In this document: in pieces, positions 23,315 through 36,480 of the stretch | How positions within the stretch are numbered: the first letter of the stretch is position 1 | How the letters are laid out: each line of letters begins with the position of its first letter | NCBI GenBank assembly: GCA_029531795.1 | Contig: JAPEIS010000014.1 | Span: 558,001-622,000 of the forward strand | Length of the DNA: 64,000 nucleotides | From: Sclerotinia nivalis | Taxonomy: Eukaryota > Ascomycota > Leotiomycetes > Helotiales > Sclerotiniaceae | Direction: 5' to 3' | Position numbers and translations under genes: made by a program | Notes under the pieces: model-generated | Databases searched by the model: none | What the model was told of the DNA's origin: nothing | Seen by the model: the letters and a program-made list of their open reading frames with translations, nothing else

Positions 23315-23420
23315 TTAACGGTTGAAACTACCGAAGAACCAAAAAGTCAGCTACGTTTGGTCCTTTCCAGCAACCCGCCAGACCCGGGGTGGGAGGACCA
23401 ACCGACTAGCAAGACAACAC

Positions 23421-24218
23421 TTACGATGGATGAAATGAGCAATTGACCGCCGCACCTCCATGAAAGCAGCCAGAGCAAGCTCCCGCCATGGGCCTGTTGC
23501 CTGCACTAATTGAGGAATGAACAATAACACACTCGGTGAACCTTCCTCTTTCACTCTGACACCGAATACAAGGCTCGGCGGCCACGTCTCCCACTACATA
23601 TCCAGCTGCAGCCTCCCAGTTGTCTGCCCGGTTCGGAAGGAAATCATTGTGTCCATCCCGGAGAGAAATTTGTCGACGAGGCTGCATTGCTTGGAAACGT
23701 TTAAGTTGTGCGCGATAGGGTATTCCATGAGGAGGTGTCATGGTCATGACTTGATTCGTTAAGCGCGTCATGAGCGCAGCGCGGTCGGTATTCGGCGTCG
23801 CTACGAGATTATATCCGATCGGAGCGGCGCTTTGCGCTGGACTCTGGGTCACAGCGGGTAACCAACCTCCGAAAGGAATTGGACCTCGAGCTTCGGCACG
23901 AATTTGTAGCGAGTTGCCAAGAACCACTTGGTCACCTATACGATCACGGTTGGCTATACCGGAAAGTAGAGATTGAGGGTGTCGAAGGTGGTCATGAGGT
24001 TCAGAAGGAGAAGCAGGTGACGAACCAGGGATGGGAACAGGGCGAGCTGTAGCCCACGGGCCATTTATCGTTACTGAATCATAGGGTCCGATGGTGTATC
24101 CAGGCTCTAATGGCTCAAGAGGGTATTTATAATCCACCCATTCCTGGTACGTCATACCAGCGATGGAAGGGTCCGAAGGAGGGGCGGGACGAGGAATATC
24201 TTCATTGTTCTCAGACAT
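23421..24218 (-). CDS. DUF3716-type small fungal protein
   Basis: A single open frame of 265 residues from ATG 24218. The upstream frame is open but starts with a non-ATG codon. The N-terminal two thirds are Pro-rich and probably disordered. The C-terminal part has W-E-A-A-A-G-Y-V-V-G-D ... P-C-I-R-C-x-S-x-R-G-x-F-x-E-C-V-I-V ... G-A-C-x-x-C ... C-S-F, the cysteine layout of Pfam DUF3716, a fungal family of unknown function that is abundant in Sclerotiniaceae. A perfect donor (GTAAGT) begins at 23424, one base before the stop TAA. With the acceptor at 23329-23328 (GCTGAC branch, CGGTAG end) it would remove 97 bases and end the protein at 23315 as ...HPSFNR. That model is at least as good as the unspliced one. 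Confidence 0.7.
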   Translation of the reverse strand: MSENNEDIPRPAPPSDPSIAGMTYQEWVDYKYPLEPLEPGYTIGPYDSVTINGPWATARPVPIPGSSPASPSEPHDHLRHPQSLLSGIANRDRIGDQVVLGNSLQIRAEARGPIPFGGWLPAVTQSPAQSAAPIGYNLVATPNTDRAALMTRLTNQVMTMTPPHGIPYRAQLKRFQAMQPRRQISLRDGHNDFLPNRADNWEAAAGYVVGDVAAEPCIRCQSERGRFTECVIVHSSISAGNRPMAGACSGCFHGGAAVNCSFHPS

Positions 24219-24839
24219 CGTTGCTTTTATTTGAGGTTCCAACTGAGGAAACAGGGAGTTGGATGTTCTTTGAAATAAATATAAACAGGGGAGAATTTTG
24301 CAATTTCGAAGATGTGTTTGTTGAGAAGAGAAATCAAATCAAAATAAAGACAATGCTCTTGTTTTGTTTTGATAGCCTTGGTTTATGATAATCACCATGC
24401 CGACCTCGAGTGTTGTGTTGATAGTAAACTGACCAAGCACCAAGGTACCATTAGAAACTTAACAACACAACAACAAAAAACCACCAGAAAGGAATATCTC
24501 TTCAACAAGTTCATGGCCTTACAAGATTTTGTGGCAAAGAACCTCTGCCAGGCAGAAAAATTCACCTTCCTCGCCTTTGTCGTTCAGAAGAAGGAAGACT
24601 ACCAGGGCATCCTTGAAGGATGACTTGATGTTACGGTCAGATAGGAGAAGGACGTTTCTATCACCATCAAGACGACACCAAAATCCCCCACTCGTTTGAG
24701 CTTCTTCAATCCGACGGCTTGCATAATATTGTTTCCAAACCTGCTCGCCTCAAGGATGGAGATGGGTTCTAATCATTCCAGAAAGTCGGCTCTTTAGGCA
24801 CTTTCCAGTACCCCTGACTGAAGCCATCATATTGGAAGC
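24219..24839. other. spacer without a supportable gene
   Basis: Short ORFs on both strands, none with family motifs. The right part may already belong to the coding relic that follows. Confidence 0.45.
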
Positions 24840-27800
24840 CCCTAACGGGATCGACTTGCGGGAATTAGCACGTGTGGTTGGTGGATCGGGTCTCCAAAAT
24901 TCTGTGAAATCCGAGCAACTGCGATATTCCCATGGTATTTGCGGAAGCCAAGAGATTCCTCCGGACTTTTGTGGCAGAAAGAATAGTAATCGATGATGTG
25001 ATCAAGGCTAGTACATAATACCATGGTATGCCATTCTGATTCTTCTTTGTTTGTCGAAGGCAAGTCGAAGCATATGCGGGGCTGCCTTATCTTGAGCTTG
25101 AGGGAGGCGGTTTTGTGCCCCGGCACTCTCGCTATACATCGCAATGAATGATCTCATGATTATTCGACAATGCTAAGTTGAGCGATGACAAGTTACGGGG
25201 ACATATGGATATCCAAGAGGATAGGAACATAGTTGCTGCATCTAGATGCAGCTGCGAATGAAGAATTACAGGAGCTAAGAGCAGATGAAGAAGTGGATGG
25301 TCTGAATTAGAGGTGGGTCCGGAGACGGATGGTGTGATGGCAGGCTTCCTGACTTTCTCGGTTGGACGAGGACCACGCTTTGCATATTGTCATCATCACC
25401 ATCGAAGTTGTCACTTGCAGCTTTTTGCCCTTTGAGAATCGAATGATTTGGCCGCGAGAAATGTTCAAGGGGATTTTAGAAGTAGGCGTATGCAATTCTA
25501 GTTGTTCAGGGACTTTCGCGCTTCCCCATTGTAAAGTTCGATCTCTACACGGAAAGGCAGAAAGTTTATACCTAGAGGATAGCTGAAGGATCAAAGAAAA
25601 GTAAAATTCTTTGATTAGGCTAACTCTTCTAAGATCTTTAACGCTTAAGCGAACGGTTTTTGGGATGGATGCGCACTCTTGCCGCCAGTTGCAGGTGCTG
25701 GCATCTGGTACGCGGCAGCACCTTCAATCTTTGGCATTCTATTCATCATGCCTGGGAATATCTTCTCCTTAAGAGGTTAACCCCCCTCGATGGGAAGTTT
25801 GCAAATGGTGGTGCCTTACAGTCTTCCCTATCGCAGGTACGGAAATGGTATGAGTGCTGGAATCGGCCAGCACCGAAGATGAATTCGTTCAAAGGAACTG
25901 GTGACTCTCGTAGGCCGTTCTCTTGTTGGAGAATTGAACTGCGCTTTCGTGGGTGAGCTGAAGTATGACCACCTTCATTACATCCCCAGTGACATCTACC
26001 ATGTTGTGTGGAAACAAATAAAGATGCTATAAGGCCCTTATTTGTCTCAATAGCTTTTAATCTTGTTGCCAAATCCGTCTTCTTGGCAAAGCATCTTTAT
26101 CGTGACAATGGCATACTCGATTCCTAGGAATTTCAACTGTCTCTCCCTCGATATTCCCGTTGTCCCCACCTCCCCGTCGTCTTGGTCTTCACTACCGTTG
26201 CTATCCTCCCCGTCGTCCTGGAGTTCTGCGAGGTGAATTTTGTTGCCTTTGATGTGTTGAGTTAAAAGCCCGTCCCACATATCTGGCGTGGTGTAACTTA
26301 TCCAGTGGGTTTGTATTCGGCCTGAGCGGCAAGAACCCACTATGGTGGTGATCTTCCCAAAACTACTCCGTCGGCATCTCTAGCAAAACGCTTGGCAGGA
26401 GGAGATACCATCTTTTTCTGTCTGCCCAGAGTAGTTTGACTCTCTGAGCGGACCATTAGACCACTCAAAACATCAGCTTCAGTGGCATTATTTGCACTAC
26501 CTTGAGGAATGCTGTTGGTGAGAATGGTCTCGATCTCGTAGCGAACGTTCTTGATTTTTGTTAATTTAGGGAGGTAGTTTAATGACTTTTCGGTCTGGTT
26601 TATTAGATGAGTAGGGGAAGATAGTATGACGATAAAGAAGCATCAGCGTATTTAACCTGCCTTGGGTCGAGCAAATTAACCGTCAAGGGCTCGATCACAC
26701 AGGCAATGAAGATGGTGGCGAATGTCGAAATTGAGTTTGACTAGGTTGCGTGATGCTTTTAGCATGTCTTTACTTGTGGAGATTGTCTCTTGGTAACAAT
26801 CATTCTCCCGGATGAGAGTGAAGCTCTTCTCTCAATTCTCCCATGCTCTTGTACCTCACCGTCAACTCGCCAGCCTGCCAACACCAATTGGGCACATATT
26901 TAAAATTTGTTGTGCGAAAGCAAAGAGAGAGGTTTTTTCGATGGGAATTATTATCCATAAGCTCATCGCACAAGGCATTTAGATTATCAACAGTGACTGG
27001 CAATAGGAGTCATGGCGGTCCTGTAGACCAAGTATGGGGGCCGGATCCAAGCTTGAGGTGCAACAAGGTGATTGTTGATGCCCATATTTGCCAGCATGGC
27101 TTGTGCCAAAGCATTTTGCTGCAGGGGATGGCCTAGATAACATAGAAGATTCGGGCGGCAGAGTCCTGCTGGTATGTTTCAACTCGTTGGATTCCAACAA
27201 AAACTCAAGTGGTTCATAATCCCTAAAGATAGTTTTATGCCAGTTTCTTCGACACTTAGGTAAGTCAATGCCGATGGATGGCATGGCCTCCCAAGGTCGC
27301 ATCAGTTGTTTGCAGGAGCAGATGCAGAAGAATCTCCACGTTCTTGATGCAGTTGGTTTTGTCATGCGTTCCGTGAACGACTTTCTTCGTCTAAATTTCC
27401 TGCAGCATATGAAGAGATTGCAGAAGTGAGCGAGGATGTGAGCGAGGATGTGAAGCTTACCAACAACCAAAACGTGTTCCACTGCCTTGGTTCAAATCAC
27501 TTCAGATTTAAAGTTTTGAATCTGGACAGTGAAGCTTGTTTTGATTGTTGATAAGCTCCACATACTCGCTCCCCTCTAATTCTGTCGTAGGTGTGGGCGG
27601 ACTCGAAGAGTTATCTTCCAGCAGTGCCAGGCACTCTATTCAATAATAGTCACCGATGACTCTTGGCCGCTTGTAAGCCTGACCGGACAGTCACAAGAGC
27701 CATCTTGTATCGGGCCATCGCCCAGGAACCATGTTGAATTGGTCCTTGGTGTTGGGACCCAGTTCAGGGTCTCCTCCAATTTGCCTCGGAAACCAAATCT

Positions 27801-29039
27801 AGGAAGCGAAGGAAAGAAATGGAGATTGTTTCGACGTCGAATCATGGTCAGGTCCACGCTGAAAGTGGCAATTCTTCGCGCCAGAGTGGCTGCTATTCCA
27901 TCGAAATATTTGCACCTGCTCCTCCAATAACTCGGGCCTCACTCAAGGTATTTGATGCTTGAAACATCTTTGCTGGTTTTCTTTAGCACCGAAAGACCGG
28001 AAGCTGAAATAATTTTCTCGGAGAGAACGGTGCCGTTCCCTGTATTTCAAACAGAAATAAACGTTGCCGGGGAGGTCGGTTCTGAGTTTCTTTCTTTCCT
28101 TGGCGGCGTATGGGCTGAATTGGCTAGCTGCTGGTCGGCCTTGACTGCATACAAGCGGCAGTTTGGGAACTCAGGGTTTCCTTCCGTGGGCATTGGTCTA
28201 CCATAAACTCGCCACACCCAGGATGGACTCGCGAGACTCCAGATCCGTCACCATTGATGTAGCCCCACCCAAGGTGGAAACCTTGGAATTATCCGAAATA
28301 TCGAAGAGTCTGTTTTGGATGCTATTCGCTAAGCAGAAATAGAAGGCGCAATCTCTCTAATCTCCACGTCCATGAGTTGGGCACATGCTAGAGGGATATA
28401 TTTGTTGATGCTTAGGCATGACATGACCTACTCAACCGAGGGTGTGGTACTGAGATTGAGTGATCAGCGCGGGAGTCTTGAACCTGGTTCAGTTATTAGC
28501 TCCTGATTTAGAGGGTGGGTGAGCATTTATCAAGATCAAAATATCTTACCTTTTAACCGGAGTTCGTTCCCACTCATGTGCTTCCTTGCTGGGTTGAAGC
28601 AAAATGTCTCTTTCTCATGCACCCTTATCCTTGATAAAGCTTGGGTGGTCTGGTATTGAACCAAGGGTTGGTCGCACATTCGATCTGAGTATTTTAAAGA
28701 TTTCGATATGCAAGCAGGTATACATGCTTGGTTCAAGTGTTTGAATAGTTTCATCTACAAGCACGTGGTACTTGATTGGAACTTTTGGTATGGTACTACC
28801 GGCTCCAGTTGATCTAAGTTTCATTAGCTATATAACCAGAATAATGATTGAGAAGTTGGCATATCAAGAGTAGTATGTCTAGTGATATCATCGAGAGTAC
28901 AATCACCTCTTTGAACAAAAACTAGATACACACCTGGTATACAGATTCCATGAGTGAACTCTCTGTTATGAACACCATTTTGATTGAAGGCTGTGAAGTC
29001 CAGCATTGAGTATCTATGGCAGATAAAAATAGTTAGCAA
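24840..29039 (-). pseudogene. long frame-broken coding relic, identity unknown
   Basis: Read on the minus strand from about 29039 to 24840, protein-like segments follow each other in changing frames with many stops. Examples are a start-like MKLRSTGAGS at 28824, EILLHLLLQTTDATLGG near 27330, QNALAQAMLANMGINN near 27110, then VTVDNLNALCDELM (27000), EIETILTNSIPQGS near 26530, AAAYQMPAPATGG near 25700 and IRQPRICFDLPS near 25080. Together they would cover about 1300 codons without any intron-like signals. Base composition is close to normal coding sequence, so this is not RIP decay. I do not recognise the family. A captured double-stranded RNA mycovirus capsid-type gene is one possibility, based only on length, lack of introns and the look of the segments. 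Confidence 0.4.
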
Positions 29040-32000
29040 CTGCTTTTTGCTTTGACATAGCTGTTAAGTCTGTAGAGAACAATTGTTATGAAGAAAATTC
29101 ATTAAATAAGTTTCAATTTACATAATTAATTAAAGAAAAGCCAAATGATGACTGAGCGTCCTTTCCTCAATGTACAAACATATTGCTTATGGATTGAAGT
29201 CATTTTGACCAGCTGTCTGTAGAATGAGGGATAAATAATAGATAGCAGAAATCCTATATCAATAAGACACCAAAGTGATGAGATGGTATGAATGTGAAGA
29301 AGATTATTGAGTACAACAGATGCTAGTACAGAATGTTGGTGATGGAATGATGGAGTGGTGAAATAAAATGGAAAGGCTAGGAGGAAGAAGCAGCAGACCT
29401 ACAGCAAGGATTCTGTATATGTTTATTACAAGCTTTGTGAAGAGCAAAGATCGAAAGGAAGATCCACATGTGATTGAAAGGGAGGTTTTACTTACCAATC
29501 AAGAAAAAATTCTGACCAGGTCTCTGGCTCTGGAGATGTTTTTGGTTGTTCTATTGAATCCTACTTTCTTGGGTAACAGATCGAGCCTGTTTAATTTGAA
29601 TATTATGAAACAACAAACAAGAAGCAAGTTTACAAGTCCCATCTCAGGCTTTACCTGTTTAGGGATCTTAACCGAGGGGCTCGAGCTCCTGGGGCTATTG
29701 TGCAATCAAGACAAACAGAAATTTGATAACTTTTATATCTTGATCAACAATTCTATCCTCTAACAATAGATTTTCATTATTGATTTGTTCTGGCAGCATG
29801 TTAAAGCTTTTAGACCTTTCTTTTGGACATTGAAAAGGCAAATTTACTAGCCGAATATGAAGGAGTAAACGGAAGAATTTGTTTTCCCAATTTTCCCACC
29901 ATCAACACACTTCATTCCGGCTTCATAGTGGATAGCAGCTGGTATAAAGGTACCCAATCTCACCTCTTAGTGAATATCTTAAGTGCTCTGTTGAAGATGA
30001 AAAAATTCTAAAAACTGATTCCTGAATTTGAAGATTCCTGACACCTTTACCTCCTTCCTTCAACTTCATACAAATAACAACAAGTTGTATTATAATCTCC
30101 AGCTTCTCCATTGTATTCATTCCAATTACATCATCAGTAATATCATATACTTTCTCCAGAAAGGTGAGCTGACAGCAGACCTCAATCTAACCACTTGAGA
30201 TGCTATTGCTAGGTATAAATCCTGACTGGCTTGACCTCATCGAATTCCCTTAAGCACCAGTCCTTCTTTGAAAATTAAATCATTTCATTTGATCTTCTCC
30301 AAAGAGAGAGATCCAGCAGAGTTGGAAATGACTTGATGTCTTTACATCATTATTTTTTTCAATATTTGCACCCTCAATGATAAACATGGGTACAGGTCCA
30401 ATTTCTAGGGCTTTCTATTAGACTGGGGAGCAAATGTTGGTTTTGTAAATACAGTGGTCACTGAAAAAATCAAAATCTAGTGATCTATACACAGTGAGCA
30501 AAGATCTTCTCCAGGTGGAACTCCCAAGACTAGGGACATATTCAATGGATCGGGAAGTTGAGGAACAACTTGACGCATTACCACCATACTAGGAAGGACA
30601 ACCGGACGACTCCAACCAGGCAAGTTGTTTTGCCATAGGATGTAGTGAGATAAAGAGGGACATCTATCATTGCAGAAGTAATAGAGGATTCTTAGAGTGG
30701 TTGTCGAGAAGACTGCTAATGTATCTGAAGGGAAAATGATTTTATAAATGGATGAATCAGCTCACATTTCAACATATTTGAGACTTCAAATGCATTCATT
30801 AAAAATGAATGACATAAAAGAATAGAGTTATTAAAACTCCGGGGTAAGTCAGTGCATCAGCGGTAGCCTGCAAGAACATTGTTGACACAGTTCAAAACAC
30901 AACCGCCTCTTCAATACAATATCAACCATCCTTCCACATCGACATTTCTCTGAAGAAGTTGAGCTCTGCGGTAACTCTGATTGTGTATGAAAATGGAGAT
31001 GAAATAGAAGTGAGAGTTCTCCGATGTTGGTAAAAAGCTACAGATGTCTGATCCCCCTTCTAATATACGATTTTAGTTATCAATTATACTGTTTTTTTTT
31101 TCGAGTATGGAACTGGGGGGACACATGCTTTTGACTTCTGAAACGGTGGTTTTTCTTCGGATTAGGCAATAATAGCAAACATATGATGAGTTTCTCCCTT
31201 TATTCTTGCTCTTCGGTTATTCGAGAGCTCTGTTTTGTTCACTCTATGATAATTTTATGATGAGTTTATATAGTTGTGTATTTCTGCTCTACTTCTTGGC
31301 CGCTACTCTTCCGTTTCTATTCTCAACTGTGATTGTAAATATCCTTTGCGCATATCACTCTACCCTGAACACTAAATAGGCGAATACCACCGCAAAGGGC
31401 ATTTTCCTTCTTCTCATCTTAGTTAAACATTTAAATCAAGATAACTATGGTTTTCTCTCTTTTCGAACCACTAACCATCAAACGCTTCACCTCAAATATC
31501 TCAAATATCTCATTCCATTCTCAACCCCAAATTTCCACCAAATTTCAAATACTGTACACCATCTTATCTAACACTAATGAGCATGCCTTTCTTTCTCTTT
31601 TCCCTTTTTCTTTCTCAGTAAATCAACCAATCATCAACAACTAATTTCATCCTCATTGCAACCCTCCCACCATGACCAATCAAATCACAAAACCACAAAC
31701 CCCGTAAGGATAAATACAAGTAACAACCACCATTCGGTGCCACGTGGTGGCTCTGTAGCTTTGGCATCCGTCGCACAAATCCTAAAAATGCGCACCTATA
31801 GCTAGGTACAGGTGAAGATAATCACGCATCTGCCTTACCGAGTATGTCAACAATATCATACATACCCAACATGATTGATCGAACATGAGAAATCAAGGTT
31901 GGGTGCAGGTCTCTAGAGCCGCAAGATTTCGTGTTTGATACTGTGTAGAGTAGCTAGATAGTTTTGTAATGGTGTTGGGTGCTATTGGTGCTGTGTGGTA

Positions 32001-33974
32001 TTATGTAGTGTAAGGTATGAGTGCAGTGTTGTATTAATATTATGCTGGTGATGGTGTAGTTGTGCTGAGGATTTTCGTATTGTATCCATACGAAATGCTT
32101 CAATTTTATATCCGTATACTGGGCCCGATCAATCGCATACATCATAGTGAGATGTATTGTACAAAAACATTCGGTGACTGGACTCTTAGTCGCTTTCGAA
32201 ATTACCGCACAATTGTCGACGTCCACAGAAGGATTTTTTTCAAAAAATATATTCATCCCATCAAAATCCTCTTCATTAATGCTTGATTACCTGCTACGCA
32301 ACAAGAGGGGTAATAGATAGCACTAAAGTGGCTGGCTTGATGGCGTCACGATTCCATCCTTCAATTTATTTATGCTGTGTTAAGTATGTGGATGGGGAAA
32401 GTGGCTTGAAGGAATATAGTAGTTGCATTTCAGTTCAGTGAAATGCCACCGGCGCTTTGCAATACATAGACTATAATAATGAGGAATGGGCGTAGTAGGA
32501 AATGTGGTGCTTTTATTAGAGAGTCGAGGATATGATGCGTGATGAATAAATCTATCCACAACTATCCTCCATCAAAGGTTTTCAAGTAGCACAATTATAA
32601 CCACAAAAAAGCTGAGAAAGAAAAAGAATTGAAATGGTGGTAATATGGATTGAATGATACCTATGGAGTATTCTCCGTGTTGTTGAATTTGCAGATTAGT
32701 GATTTGATGATCTGTTGTGATACTTGATTAGGTGGATGATTATATGGAAGTGGAGGAGTAGGTAGCTAGCTAGCTTGCTTTTTGAGAAAGGAGGTGGGAA
32801 TTTTCCGTTGGTGGGGTGTATAGAAATATGAGGCAGGTATTATAATATACTTTCTATACAGTAATGAGGGCGAAAGGTCGCTGCATTTTCTTGTAAATAA
32901 ACCAACTGCAATACAACAATCACTACGAAATTCAGTGTACTCCGAAGAATCAAGAACTTAAAAAATTCACCCATCGATATCCCATAATATCACACAAACC
33001 CCGCCTCTCCTTCCCTCACATACCTAACACTTACCATCTACATTAAAATTATAATTCCAATATAATCAAGCTCGGCTCTTCTCCCTGATTACCCCATCTC
33101 ATCTTCCTCATCCCACGCACGTCATTCTCCCCATTCTTCCTGTCCCGCTCCATTCCGTTCTATCCCATCTCCTTTCCCCTTCCATCGATAACTCCACTAC
33201 CGAAATCCTCATCCTCATCCTCATCATAATCAAAAGATCAGATGAACCACAATAATCACCACGCCCACAGGATCCTACAGTAATTATAGGCGCATACGCA
33301 TATGCATACCACCAGCAAGTATACATGCACACAAGCACACAAGCATGCAAGGTAAATTGTTGCCTGCTTGATTTCAGATTTCGATTTAGATACATCTACC
33401 TACCTACCTACATATACTTCTACCTACATATATATATGTACCGAAATCAAAAGGCTATAAGCAAAGTCAGTCCTCGTATACCGATAGGGCTGAGCCGTTA
33501 CCCGGTGTATATCTTATCATGTTACGGCTTGTTAAAACTTCAAAAATTAATTAAATTGAAATATATTCATACTGTACTGTATTATACTGTGCTATATATG
33601 CTAATACACTGAACTATATCCATGATTATCGTGACTTTTGCACTTCTAGGTATCCCCCCTTTTTGTATTATGTTGATATGTAGCTTAATACTGTGCAATG
33701 TCCCACATATAATCCATTAAAAACATAGACGCCGTGGTTGTTCCCTTTTCCTTCCGAGTCCGTATCTAATATCCATTACCCAGGTTATCCTGTATTCCTT
33801 GAGCCATTTAGTTCCTTCCCAAGCCCAAAATACCCTTGAACCTATCCCATCCGTACCCATAACCACTCCAGATTCATATCCATCCAAGACCCATCCTATA
33901 CCCATAAGCATCCCATTCCAACCCCCAGAATAGTAACAAATAAACCATCCCAAACCCAACACCACCCTACATCC
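29040..33974. other. long gene-poor region
   Basis: About 4.9 kb with only short unsupported ORFs. Simple-sequence tracts include CTACCTAC/TATATA at about 33394-33440 and a T-run at 31091-31101. The right third may be the 3' flank of the permease gene. I see no RNA gene. Confidence 0.5.
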
Positions 33975-36480
33975 CTATCTCGTCCAAACCCACAACCAAT
34001 GCGCCCAAGTCTTAAAATTCTCCACACTCAATCCCTCATCCGGGAATTCCAATCTTCCCTTTCGCTTCTCAGATGCTGCTTGTATCGTATTCCTCAAATC
34101 ATTTGATCTTTCCGGTCCCCAGTTTCGTATTCTGAGTCCGTGTTTGTGGACTTTGTAGCCGATTATTAGAAGGATGAAGACTGGTATCTGTGGTGAAGGG
34201 ATTTGTATTAGATACTTTGCTAATGGCAGGGGTGTAATATTGAGTAGAGGAGTGGAGAAAAACATACAGATATATAACTCGCGACGAATCTCCTAACATC
34301 AAAAGGTCTCTCGAGGAATGCAGCAACACCGTTGAATGTAACGAGGATAATGCATGCTGACATACCATAAAAGCCTTTCAGCCATTGGCCGTGCGATTTA
34401 TAGGGATACCGTGGATGATCGCGATCATAATGCGCTGCTTGACGCTCCGATGCATTTCCATAGAGTTTAGTGTCTTCCAGTCTGTCATTTGTGGCGTTAG
34501 TGCATGAACTGGATGAGACAACAACGGTTGGGAAAATGCAAGAGAAAAAAAGAAGTTGAGACATACGTTCGGAAAAATCCGAGATAGGTAGCGCAGATAG
34601 TGGCGTAGACGATCAAAATTGATGAAGTGCAGTTTGATGCCAATTCACTCAGGCGCTATTGATTTGTTAGATTTTAGAGTATGGTGATATTTAGACAACA
34701 CAGGTACTTACAATTGCAGTTGTTCCCGTCCTACCCATAAAAGCCACTAGAGCCATAGCAGCCGTTGCCAATACCGCTCTGATTGGCACACCCGATCTAG
34801 TTTGTCTTAATCTCCTCGCAATAAATTCCGGTCCAGTTTGGTCTTGCAAAGCTAGAGTATGTAAAACTCTCGATGCCACATACATAGAATTGATAGCGCA
34901 AGTGAAGGATGCAAAAGCGAAGATGGCGTTGAAGAAATGAGCCATAGCTGGTAAACCTGCTTCGACCACGGCAATAACAAAGATAGAATGCGCACCGACC
35001 GATTGACCTTTTCCATTGATAAATGGATGAGTGTATGGTACTACGAAAGATGCAGTTATCATGGCCATAGTGTAAAGAGTAACAATACGGATTGAGATTT
35101 TTCTTGCAGCCATTTTCATACTCTCGGCATTAGCAAGCGATTTCGATTCTGCAGCTGTCGCTGCTACGATATCCATTCCAGTATATGAGAAAATGACATT
35201 GATAATCGTTGTCCTGTAGAAATGCTTAGCAATTAAAGGGCGCTAGGGTGAGCGTTTCACATACCACATCCCAAGAAATGAACCAGTGGAGCCATCGATT
35301 TTTCGTTGAAAATTTCCTTCCTCATCTCGGACAGAATAGGCGTGGTTGAAAAATCCCCATGGAGAACACCAATCTGAACAAGAAAGATTAGTAACTCAGC
35401 ATAGTATTTTATGCTGGAGGACACTCACATTTGGAATTCGGAGGTGATGTATAATATGCATTGGAACGGGCTATAGGTCAGTTAGCGTTGTAAATCAGTG
35501 GAGAGACTGAACGTACGCTGCATAGTGTCAAGAATTAGCATCAAAACGATGACCATTGTGATGAAAATAATCTTGATGCAACCAAAGGCATACTCTAGTT
35601 CTCCAAAGTACTGTGGTTGTTGTCAATAACAATGATGGGCAACAGGATCTAATGAATACTTACTTTCACAGGAAACATATTGATGACGGTGACAATTATT
35701 AGGAATAATCCAATCCAAATAGCAGGGTCGACACTTTCACCGATTCTCCAAGCTAGAAATGTTCTTCCATCATCGTAATGAAAACCGAGAGTTCCAGAAA
35801 CAGCAACTAATTCCTCTGCGGCGGTGACGGCCCAGGCAAACCTTCGAAATGTTAAAATTCCTGCTCGATTGAGACAATGATTGATCGTTGCTCACCAATA
35901 CATCCATCCAACAGCAAAACCAACACCACGATCTAAGAATCTTCGAGGGAATTCCACGACTGGAGCATTGACGGGCATAAGGGCGGTCATTTCACCTAAG
36001 CAAGATATAACAGACGAAACAACCGTTCCCATGATAATATATGCCATGACTGCGCCACCTGGTCCAGCTCCAGCGAGGGATCTACCACTTCCAAGAAAGA
36101 GTCCATTGCCAATTGTCCTATAGCCATATTCCGTTATCCATATGCCCGGCCAAAGTTTGAATTCGAGAAACGTACCCAGAAAATGCTATCATCTGGCATG
36201 CGATAGACTTCGTCAGCCAATGTTTCTGCCGTTATCAAGCCCAGCCATAGTCTAACAACTCACGTTGATGTGCCGTTCACTCAGTGTTCTCCTAATGATA
36301 ATTAGTGGTTGTAATTATTGATTAGTACAATTTGGCGTACCACAAACTCTCTCCTCGACGTTCCCGACGGTCTTCAGGATAATCGGGCTCTACATCTGGG
36401 CTCGTCCGACTTTGACTTTGATCAATGTCGAATTCAAATATTTGCGGTGGAATCACCGCTTGAGGTTTTTCATGATCCAT
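33975..36480 (-). CDS. amino-acid permease (APC/AAT family), 12 exons
   Basis: Twelve exons on the minus strand: 36480-36341, 36291-36264, 36192-36176, 36117-35896, 35841-35664, 35610-35517, 35470-35429, 35373-35265, 35213-34712, 34655-34567, 34481-34268 and 34214-33975, giving 624 residues. All phases close. Joined exons read RRTLSERHIN-MIAFSG-TIGNGLFLGSG, the classic start of fungal amino-acid permeases, then GEMTALMP, the FxxRFxD and GFAVGWMYW segment, SYTGMDIVAATAAES, and a C-terminal FYGMSACIILVTFNG helix pair. Twelve transmembrane helices are expected at the plasma membrane, importing amino acids with protons. The substrate is not predictable. Exons 2 and 3 are only 28 and 17 bases. The upstream frame is open before ATG 36480, but homology starts inside, so this ATG is preferred. 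Confidence 0.9.

Noticed and set aside
29368..29763. 131-codon ORF on the plus strand
   Set aside because: Composition and both-strand openness look random, with no recognisable family.
33394..33440. CTAC/TATA tract as a regulatory or CRISPR-like array
   Set aside because: It is a simple-sequence microsatellite without spacers.
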